The translations under genes and the position numbers were made by a program. This document shows, piece by piece, positions 1-4,718 of a stretch of 5,561 nt of DNA; position 1 is the first letter of the stretch, and every line of letters begins with the position of its first letter. The stretch is from Phycisphaerae bacterium SM23_33 (GTDB lineage Bacteria; Planctomycetota; Phycisphaerae; SM23-33), in contig LJUF01000250.1 in assembly GCA_001303665.1 (NCBI GenBank), forward strand, positions 1 through 5,561, given 5' to 3'. Below the pieces are notes generated by a model. That model was not told the origin of the DNA and did not search any database. It saw only the letters and a list, made by a program, of their open reading frames with translations.

Positions 1-187
1 GCCGCAGCGGCGTGGCCGGAAGCGGCAGCGGCGGCACCGATTCGCCGGCGCTGCGGCGCTGCGGTTGGGCACGAGGGGGGTGCTTGGCCTTGGGATTCTC
101 GAAGGTTTCGGCCGAAAGCGGCACCGAAGTGAACAGTACGCCCACCGCCAACGCCGTCAGAAGCAGCTTGCCCCGCCTCGCGGACAT
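1..187 (-). CDS. Exported protein of unknown function, N-terminal fragment (runs off left edge)
   Basis: Reading leftward from an ATG at 187-185, the frame stays open to the window edge (62 codons). A strong Shine-Dalgarno AGGAG lies at 199-195, seven bases before the ATG, which fixes the start. The N-terminus MSARRGKLLLTALAVGVLF is a classic Sec signal peptide: a basic n-region (RRGK), a hydrophobic core, and a likely cleavage after PLSA (about residue 26, ahead of ETFENPK). The next roughly 35 residues are rich in Pro, Arg and Ala (KHPPRAQPQRR, then PPLPLPATPLR) and look like an unstructured linker before a domain outside the window. The function cannot be assigned from this fragment. Secreted planctomycete proteins with such Pro-rich N-termini exist, but naming a family would be a guess. 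It is transcribed divergently from the DUF6263-like gene. Confidence 0.8.
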   Translation of the reverse strand, partial: MSARRGKLLLTALAVGVLFTSVPLSAETFENPKAKHPPRAQPQRRSAGESVPPLPLPATPLR

Positions 188-391
188 GCTCGGTCTCCTT
201 TGCGAACGCGCAACCTAACCGCATGGTTGCGGTTTATGCACTAGTATAACGCTCATCGGCACCTTTTGTTTCGGAAATGCACAATATTGGCCCGCAGCCC
301 GGGGTCAGAAACTTTTTCGTTGCCTTGGTCCAAGCCAGATGCTATTCGACGCGCAGCCGCCGCTGGGCGGCCGGAAGTGGGAAAATACGCG
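188..391. promoter_or_regulatory. Divergent intergenic control region
   Basis: This stretch separates the exported-protein gene on the minus strand from the DUF6263-like gene on the plus strand. It is clearly more AT-rich than the flanking genes around 232-325. It holds two inverted repeats at 209-234 and back-to-back -10-like hexamers at 243-250: TATACT reading leftward at 248-243 and TATAAC reading rightward at 245-250, each a 5/6 match to TATAAT. No good TTGACA-like -35 box is visible at the proper distance on either strand, so the promoters may need an activator, use another sigma factor, or be elsewhere. No separate small gene with a convincing ribosome binding site is seen. Confidence 0.5.
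209..234. repeat. Two overlapping, mutually exclusive inverted repeats
   Basis: CGCAACC at 209-215 is the exact reverse complement of GGTTGCG at 225-231 (loop 9). AACCGCA at 217-223 is the exact reverse complement of TGCGGTT at 228-234 (loop 4). The right arms share 228-231, so only one hairpin can form at a time. The element lies between the -10-like hexamers and the Shine-Dalgarno of the minus-strand gene, so it would be in that gene's 5' leader. It could be an operator for a dimeric regulator or an RNA switch. The pairing is read directly; the role is inference. Confidence 0.5.
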
Positions 392-1381
392 ATGGCTGCC
401 GGGTTGCTATGCTTTCTGGCGATGCTGCCGCCGGCCGGGCCGGTCCCGCTGGGGACGCCGGCGACCGGGCCCGCCGAGAAGCTCCTGCTGAGGCAATGGT
501 CCTCGCCCGGGGCGTACGAGATGACCGTCACCTCCGAAGCCGAGCAGACCGTCACCGTCGGCAAACGGGTGCTGCCCGGGCAGCGCACCTCCCAGACGAT
601 GGTCCTGAGCCTCACCGTGGAGAAGCCCGACGCCTCCGGGGACCGGACGATCGGCATCGCTTACAGGCGTCTCCAGCACCGCATCAGCGAAGCCGGGCGG
701 GTCATGGCGTTCGACAGCGACGGGCCCAGGCAGAAACAGGACCCCGACCTCGCCGCCGCCCTGGGGCCGCTGCTGAAGGCGCGGGTGACGGTGGTCCTGT
801 CCGGCGGGGGAGAGGTCCGGAGCGTCCGCGGGCTGGACGAGCTGTGGGACGAGATGATCCGCAAAGACCCGGCGTCGGCGGCGCTGCTGGAGCAGATGAA
901 GCAGCAGATGGGCAACGGCATGATCCGCTCTCTGCTGGAGAAGGACCGGAAGATGCTGCCCTCCGGCCCGGTCGGCGTGGGCGACGTCTGGGAGGTCGGC
1001 AGCATCCAATCCATGCCTTTCGTGGGGGCGGTGGACGGGACGCAGCAATGCACCTTCAAGGCGATCGAAAAGACCGCGGCCGGGAAGGTGGCGGTCATCG
1101 AATACCAGGGCAGGGTGAAGAGGACCGAGAAGTCCGTCGCCCGCTTCGGGGCCAGGAGCGTAACCGTCCACCAGGTCGACCTGCTCAGGACGGGGGAGAT
1201 CCGCTTTGACGCCGACGCCGGGATGGTGACGAGCAAGATGTTTCAGCAGGACGGTCGGATCGAGATGTCCGGGGAGGACGCCCGCGGCTTGGTTACGCAA
1301 ATGGTCGTCCGGCCCAGGCTCGAGGGCCGCACGCGTCTCCACCGCCTGGTCGGCGCCACCCAGCCGGAACCGGAAGGCTGA
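392..1381 (+). CDS. Secreted DUF6263-like protein
   Basis: This encodes a 329-residue protein from the ATG at 392. Residues 1-20 form a hydrophobic export segment (AAGLLCFLAMLPPAG), so the protein is probably periplasmic or envelope-associated. The mature part resembles the DUF6263 family of planctomycetes and Bacteroidetes: an N-terminal beta-rich stretch (WSSPGAYEMTVTSEAEQTV), an FDSDGP turn near residue 108, an amphipathic helical segment rich in Met and Gln near 160-185, then the LPSGPVGVGDVWE motif at about 189-201 and a closing beta segment with GEIRFDADAGMVTS near 268-281. The molecular function of the family is unknown. The start is uncertain: a GTG at 377 in the same frame would add MGKYA, supplying the positive charge a signal peptide normally needs, and the frame is open back to a TTG at 266. 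No start has a strong Shine-Dalgarno. The gene converges on the TPR lipoprotein gene. Confidence 0.8.
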   Translation: MAAGLLCFLAMLPPAGPVPLGTPATGPAEKLLLRQWSSPGAYEMTVTSEAEQTVTVGKRVLPGQRTSQTMVLSLTVEKPDASGDRTIGIAYRRLQHRISEAGRVMAFDSDGPRQKQDPDLAAALGPLLKARVTVVLSGGGEVRSVRGLDELWDEMIRKDPASAALLEQMKQQMGNGMIRSLLEKDRKMLPSGPVGVGDVWEVGSIQSMPFVGAVDGTQQCTFKAIEKTAAGKVAVIEYQGRVKRTEKSVARFGARSVTVHQVDLLRTGEIRFDADAGMVTSKMFQQDGRIEMSGEDARGLVTQMVVRPRLEGRTRLHRLVGATQPEPEG

Positions 1382-1410
1382 GGCCGTCGCGCGAAGTCCC
1401 GGCCGGGGGG

Positions 1411-2415
1411 TCATTTCCGCCCGGTCAGCTCCTCGATGCGGGTCCTGGCGAAGTTGACGTTGCTCTGATTGAACTGCTCGTGCTGGATGGCTTGCCCGTA
1501 CAGGTCAACGGCCTTGGCGTATTGCGCCAGTCGGAAGTCATACACCACCGCCGCCTGGAAACGGGCGGGCTGCATGATGCCGGGGTCCCATTCCCAGGCC
1601 CGCTGGTACCACTGCACCGCCCGGATGTTCTCGTTGAAGTATTCCTTGTAGATGTCGCCGATGTAGTAGGCCGACAAGGCGGCCTTGGTGCTGGTGGGAT
1701 ACTTCCGCACCAGCTCCAGGAACGTCAACAGGGCCTGGCGCTGTTTCTTGTAGTCGGTGATGGCCGGAAGCAGCTTGCCCCGTTTGTGCGTCTTCAGGGC
1801 CTGGGCGAACAGCTCGTCGGCGGCGGGGATCACTTCCGTTGGGTGCAGCGTGGCCGGGGGGATCTCGGCGTGCAGGAAGTAGCTGTACTCCCGGACCCGG
1901 TCGAACCGCTGCTGCACGTTGCGGACCATGGCGAGCTTGAAGCCGAGGGAGTTCTTGCGGTAATGCTCGGCCAGCGCCTCCAGGCTGTCTTTCCACTCAC
2001 GGCGGGCGGCCAGCGCCTGCTCGACCAGGGCCGCCTCGGTGGCGTCTTCGACCGACTGCGGGGCCGGCTCGGTCGGGGCGGGCACGCCCTCAAGCCGCCA
2101 TGGCCGGACCTGGGAGAGGTTCTTGATTTCGCTGCCGACCCACTGCTGCTTGTCGTACGCGCCGATCTCGACGTAGTAGGCGCTGAGCACGTTCAGGGCG
2201 TGCTTGTACTGGACCTCGGCGGCCAGAAACTTGCTGGCGGCTGCCGCCTCGGCCGGGTCCCACGGGTTGACCGCGAGGGTGTCGATGAGCTTGCCGTTGG
2301 CGGCCCTGGGCGGCGGGGGAGGGGCATCGCAGCCCGCGACCAACATCAAGACCATCCCTGCAAGGATCCAGCCGCCCGCGATCGCGGCGATGACCGTCTT
2401 CTGACTGATTGTCAT
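1411..2415 (-). CDS. TPR-repeat lipoprotein
   Basis: This encodes a 334-residue protein. The N-terminus has a lipoprotein signal peptide: hydrophobic residues 8-27 ending in LVAGC, with Cys29 as the likely lipidated residue, followed by Asp30 and a Pro-rich linker (APPPPP). Residues 50-210 are largely helical with no recognised domain. Residues about 226-330 contain two to three tetratricopeptide-like helical pairs, for example NIRAVQWYQRAWEWDP (263-278) and AKAVDLYGQAIQHE (300-313). This resembles the helical repeats of outer-membrane assembly or cell-envelope adaptor lipoproteins (BamD or YbgF style), but no specific orthology can be claimed. Such repeats usually mediate protein binding. 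The start is set by AAGGAG six bases upstream and by the lipobox; the frame extends to an ATG at 2502, but that would overlap ispD and bury the signal peptide. It lies 67 bases downstream of ispD, probably in the same transcript. Confidence 0.85.
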   Translation of the reverse strand: MTISQKTVIAAIAGGWILAGMVLMLVAGCDAPPPPPRAANGKLIDTLAVNPWDPAEAAAASKFLAAEVQYKHALNVLSAYYVEIGAYDKQQWVGSEIKNLSQVRPWRLEGVPAPTEPAPQSVEDATEAALVEQALAARREWKDSLEALAEHYRKNSLGFKLAMVRNVQQRFDRVREYSYFLHAEIPPATLHPTEVIPAADELFAQALKTHKRGKLLPAITDYKKQRQALLTFLELVRKYPTSTKAALSAYYIGDIYKEYFNENIRAVQWYQRAWEWDPGIMQPARFQAAVVYDFRLAQYAKAVDLYGQAIQHEQFNQSNVNFARTRIEELTGRK

Positions 2416-2421
2416 GGCTCG

Positions 2422-2427
2422 CTCCTT
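2422..2427 (-). promoter_or_regulatory. Ribosome binding site of the TPR lipoprotein gene
   Basis: AAGGAG on the minus strand, six bases before the ATG at 2415-2413. It decides for the internal start that gives an N-terminal lipoprotein signal over the in-frame ATG at 2502. Confidence 0.75.
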
Positions 2428-2482
2428 CGCCCTTCTGCTGCCTGGGCCTGCTGTCGGATCGTCGGCGCCAACGAAAACGCGT

Positions 2483-3208
2483 TTACCATTGTGCCTCGTC
2501 AAAGGGCCCGCCGGCCTGGCGCCGTTTGGGCCGGGGCAGCGAATCCACCACCGCCGCGGCCAGGGCCAGGTCGCTTCGGGTCGTGATCTTGATGTTCCTC
2601 GGGTCGCAGCGGACCACGGCCACCGGCTCGCCCAGGGCCTCCACCAGGGCGGCGTCGTCGGTGGCCGGCCCGTCGGCCTGGGCGTAGGCCCGGATCAGGA
2701 CTTCCCGGCGGAACACCTGGGGGGTCTGGGCCTCCCACAGGGCCTGTCGCTGGAGCGTCCCGGCGACGCGCTCGCGGCCGTCCACCTGCTTCAGCGTCCC
2801 GTGCACGGGGTAGGCCAGGATGGCCGAGCCCACCTTCCCGGCGGCGGCGAAGACGCTGTCGATCCACAGCGGCGAGACGCACGGCCGGACCGCGTCGTGG
2901 ACGCAGATGAAGTCGGCCTGGTCGGAGACATTGGCCAGGGCGTTGCGGACCGAATCGCTCCTTTCGGGGCCGCCGACGGTCAATTGCACGCCCATGAAGC
3001 CGATGTTGGCGGCGTAGCGCGTCTGCATCGTTTCCAGGTCTTCCTTGGCCACCACCAGCTGCACCTGGCAGACGTCGTCGCGGTTAACGAACAGTTCAAT
3101 GGACCGGATAAACACCGGCCGGTCCTTCAGCCGCTCGAAAATCTTCTTTTGCTTGCCCCCGAAGCGTCGCGAGGCCCCGGCCGCCGGGATGATCACCGAT
3201 ACCTTCAT
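2483..3208 (-). CDS. ispD: 2-C-methyl-D-erythritol 4-phosphate cytidylyltransferase
   Basis: IspD couples MEP with CTP to give CDP-methylerythritol and pyrophosphate, the third step of the non-mevalonate isoprenoid pathway, in the cytosol. The 241-residue length is usual for the family. Diagnostic motifs are in order: the nucleotide-binding loop PAAGASRRFGGKQKK (8-22), GGPERSDSVRNAL (79-91), VHDAVRPC (103-110) with the metal-binding Asp105, PVHGTLK (134-140) with Thr138, LQRQALWEAQTPQVF (152-166) with Arg154, TDDAALVE (183-190), and NIKIT (205-209) with Lys207. Arg15, Lys22, Arg154 and Lys207 match catalytic or substrate-binding positions known from E. coli IspD, so the enzyme should be active. 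The ATG lies 7 bases after the stop of the upstream lipoprotein gene and has no recognisable Shine-Dalgarno, which suggests translational coupling. The last 17 or so residues form a charged tail beyond the core fold. ispF, a common partner, is not adjacent. Confidence 0.96.
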   Translation of the reverse strand: MKVSVIIPAAGASRRFGGKQKKIFERLKDRPVFIRSIELFVNRDDVCQVQLVVAKEDLETMQTRYAANIGFMGVQLTVGGPERSDSVRNALANVSDQADFICVHDAVRPCVSPLWIDSVFAAAGKVGSAILAYPVHGTLKQVDGRERVAGTLQRQALWEAQTPQVFRREVLIRAYAQADGPATDDAALVEALGEPVAVVRCDPRNIKITTRSDLALAAAVVDSLPRPKRRQAGGPFDEAQW

Positions 3209-3215
3209 TGCAGCG

Positions 3216-3644
3216 TCACTTGCTCGGCGGGGCCGGCTTGGTGGCCTGTTCCGCCGGCGGGGCGGCCGGGCGGCTCGGCGGGACGAACGACTCGATCATG
3301 TACTCGTTACGGGTCCCCTCCCGGCCGTCCATGACCACGTCTCCCGGGCGGTACGCCTGGGGGAAGTCCTTGGGCAGCTCCTCCGTCCGGCAGCGCCAGT
3401 AGGTCACCTTGCCCAGCAGCCCGCCGCCCTGGCGGAAGGGGACGCGGTCGACGAGGTAGACGTAGTCCCCGCGCAGGCCCATGTAGGTGCGCGTGGGCAG
3501 CTGGTGGTATTCGGGGTTGTGCACCTCGATGTTGGTGCCGTACTTGGCGACGAACTCGCTGGCCGCGATTGTGGTCGAGCACCCCGCCGCTGACAGCGAC
3601 AGACCCACCGCCATACACGCCGCCATTCGAAATGCCCCAGTCAT
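3216..3644 (-). CDS. Small lipoprotein of unknown function
   Basis: This encodes a 142-residue protein that I do not recognise. Residues 1-22 form a signal peptide ending in LSAAGC, with Cys22 as the probable lipidation site. Residues 23-120 form a compact domain rich in Tyr, Arg and Gly (KYGTNIEVHNPEYHQLPTR, then TYMGLRGDYVYLVDR), suggesting a small beta-rich fold; it contains a Cys in YWRCRTEELP. The C-terminal 20 residues (PPSRPAAPPAEQ onward) are a Pro/Ala-rich tail that could span or contact the cell wall. AAAGGG lies six bases before the chosen ATG; the frame continues upstream to 3824 but without a signal peptide at its front, so the longer form is rejected. The gene follows a 216-base gap holding a promoter candidate and heads a probable unit with ispD. 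The link to ispD is positional only. Confidence 0.8.
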   Translation of the reverse strand: MTGAFRMAACMAVGLSLSAAGCSTTIAASEFVAKYGTNIEVHNPEYHQLPTRTYMGLRGDYVYLVDRVPFRQGGGLLGKVTYWRCRTEELPKDFPQAYRPGDVVMDGREGTRNEYMIESFVPPSRPAAPPAEQATKPAPPSK

Positions 3645-3650
3645 GCCTTG

Positions 3651-3656
3651 CCCTTT
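3651..3656 (-). promoter_or_regulatory. Ribosome binding site of the small lipoprotein gene
   Basis: AAAGGG on the minus strand, six bases before the ATG at 3644-3642. It supports the 142-residue form that begins with the signal peptide. Confidence 0.65.
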
Positions 3657-3717
3657 CGGTTGATTCTTCCGGGGCGGCCGGCGAGGCCCTTCCCGCGGCG
3701 CCCGGCTCGGACGGCCC

Positions 3718-3746
3718 GCCGGGATGTCCGCTCCCGGACGGCCGGC
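3718..3746 (-). other. Stem-loop in the leader of the lipoprotein-ispD unit
   Basis: The outer arms GCCGG (3718-3722) and CCGGC (3742-3746) pair exactly, and the inner arms GTCCG (3726-3730) and CGGAC (3735-3739) pair around a 4-base loop, with small internal loops of 3 and 2 bases. It would lie about 75 bases upstream of the lipoprotein ATG in the mRNA. In such GC-rich DNA an imperfect stem of this size can arise by chance. No known riboswitch was recognised. Confidence 0.3.
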
Positions 3747-3795
3747 AAACTCCCACCCGGGAACCGGCCCCGCAACCGCTGTCCTTGCGTGCGAG

Positions 3796-3824
3796 ATATT
3801 ACGCCAAAGCCCTGCGCAACGCAA
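3796..3824 (-). promoter_or_regulatory. Candidate sigma-70-type promoter for the lipoprotein-ispD unit
   Basis: Reading leftward, TTGCGT (3824-3819) is followed after exactly 17 bases by TAATAT (3801-3796), an AT-rich island in very GC-rich DNA. The -35 matches TTGACA at 3 of 6 and the -10 matches TATAAT at 4 of 6. Transcription would begin near 3789, leaving a leader of about 145 bases before the ATG at 3644. The position in the largest gap between the minus-strand genes fits a new transcription unit. Confidence 0.4.
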
Positions 3825-3837
3825 CCGGCAAGACCCG

Positions 3838-3851
3838 GGCCACCGTTGGCC
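3838..3851 (-). terminator. Weak hairpin just after the PHP gene
   Basis: Ten bases past the TGA of the PHP gene (minus strand), GGCCA and TGGCC pair exactly around a 4-base loop. There is no run of T after it, so it is only a possible terminator or mRNA 3'-end stabiliser. Its place between the PHP stop and the promoter candidate is what makes it worth listing. Confidence 0.25.
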
Positions 3852-3860
3852 AGGCTGGCG

Positions 3861-4655
3861 TCATGATTCCGCCGCCGCGGCCTTTCCGCGACCGGCGATG
3901 GGCGCGCCCGCCGGCCGCCACAGCCGATCCTCAGCCAGACCCAGTTGATCGAAGACGTGCCAGGCCAGCCGGACCCGCTCCAGGTGCGTGATGTCGTGGG
4001 CGTCGGAGCCCAGCGCGAACGTCACGCCCTCCTCGGCCAGGATCGCCAGGTACTCGACGTACGCTTCCAGGTAGGAATCGGGCCGGTTGAACAGGTTGGC
4101 TCCGCCGTTGATTTCGATGGCGGTGTGCGTCTGGCGTGCGACCTGGCCCAACTCGCGCGTCAGCCGCTCCGGCACGGCCCGGACGGACTCGAACGCGGGG
4201 AATCCCTTGGCCTCGAACTCGTTCCGGCTGAACCAGTACGGGTGCACCAACACGTCCACCAGCTCGTCCCGGCAGGTGCGCAGGTGATGGCGGTGCTGGA
4301 TCTCGATGATCCTGTCTAGGTCGAACTCATCGGCGTAGGTGCTGTGGACGCCCCCGATGGCGAACTGGAAGCCGTACGCGGCCTTGATCTCCGGGCTGAA
4401 GACGAAGTCCTCCTCCGGCCCCGTGAAGTTCAGTTCCACGCCGAAATAGACGGGAATGTCGGTTTCCAGCTTTCGGATGTCGGCGAGGATGGGCCGGTGA
4501 AGCTCCAGTTGGTCCGGGGTGTTGAGGTGGTCGGTGATGCCGATGCAGGCTGTGCCCAATGCCTCGCAGGTTTGGACAATGGCGTCCACCTCCATCGTCT
4601 GGTTGCCGCAGCCCAGGTACTTGGTGTGAATGTGAAGGTCGTACCTTAAGGACAT
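3861..4655 (-). CDS. PHP-domain metal-dependent phosphoesterase/hydrolase
   Basis: This encodes a 264-residue cytosolic protein (no signal peptide) that is a single PHP domain. Members are usually metal-dependent phosphoesterases, such as histidinol phosphatase or YcdX-type enzymes. Metal ligands are visible in order: HIH (His8, His10), ITDH (His43), GVELN (Glu74), GGVHST (His104), LVHPYW (His138) and GSDAHD (Asp218, His220). The position where YcdX-type enzymes have a further His near residue 15 reads LGCGNQTM here, so that ligand seems absent or replaced, perhaps by Cys16. EINGG near 181-185 fits a late strand of the distorted TIM barrel. The substrate cannot be told; no histidine-biosynthesis gene is nearby. 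GGAAAGGG seven bases before the ATG supports the start. It lies 63 bases downstream of the peptidase gene on the same strand. The last 20 residues are a low-complexity Ala/Gly tail. Confidence 0.88.
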   Translation of the reverse strand: MSLRYDLHIHTKYLGCGNQTMEVDAIVQTCEALGTACIGITDHLNTPDQLELHRPILADIRKLETDIPVYFGVELNFTGPEEDFVFSPEIKAAYGFQFAIGGVHSTYADEFDLDRIIEIQHRHHLRTCRDELVDVLVHPYWFSRNEFEAKGFPAFESVRAVPERLTRELGQVARQTHTAIEINGGANLFNRPDSYLEAYVEYLAILAEEGVTFALGSDAHDITHLERVRLAWHVFDQLGLAEDRLWRPAGAPIAGRGKAAAAES

Positions 4656-4676
4656 ATCAGCGCCCTTTCCACAGGT

Positions 4677-4710
4677 GCCCCGAAGCGGCCCGAAGCTCGA
4701 TTCGGGGCCG
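4677..4710 (-). other. Alternative hairpins between the peptidase and PHP genes
   Basis: Two stems compete. CGGCCCGAA (4686-4694) pairs with TTCGGGGCCG (4701-4710) as a 9-bp stem with one bulged base and a 6-base loop. GCCCCGAA (4677-4684) pairs perfectly with TTCGGGGC (4701-4708) around a 16-base loop. They share the arm at 4701-4708. The element sits about 9 bases after the peptidase stop and just ahead of the PHP ribosome binding site. There is no T run, so it may be a weak terminator, an mRNA processing or stabilising site, or a control of PHP translation. Confidence 0.4.
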
Positions 4711-4718
4711 TGCTCGGG

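Noticed and set aside
324..334. Short palindrome CTTGGTCCAAG upstream of the DUF6263-like gene
   Set aside because: Five-base arms around a single base are too short to call an operator without conservation.
1382..1410. Possible bidirectional terminator between the convergent genes
   Set aside because: Only a 5-bp stem (GGCCG at 1382-1386 with CGGCC at 1400-1404) with a 13-base loop and no T run; expected by chance in this GC content.
407..1414. Long minus-strand open frame (335 codons) opposite the DUF6263-like gene
   Set aside because: It is Pro/Arg/Gly/His-rich without motifs or a ribosome binding site, and is explained by high GC with few stop codons opposite a real gene.
161..1782. Fifteen-base identity AAGCAGCTTGCCCCG at 161-175 and 1768-1782
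   Set aside because: Both copies lie in minus-strand coding sequence and encode RGKLL with the same codons; likely coincidence and not a dispersed repeat.
1480..2586. Long plus-strand open frame (368 codons) opposite the TPR lipoprotein gene
   Set aside because: Its composition is that of an antisense shadow; the opposite strand has a lipobox, TPR motifs and a strong ribosome binding site.
2414..3334. Plus-strand open frame (306 codons) opposite ispD
   Set aside because: ispD on the other strand is unambiguous, and this frame shows no protein family features.
3645..3824. Longer form of the small lipoprotein (202 residues)
   Set aside because: The added 60 residues are Arg/Pro/Gly-rich and would bury the signal peptide; the ATG at 3644 has its own ribosome binding site.
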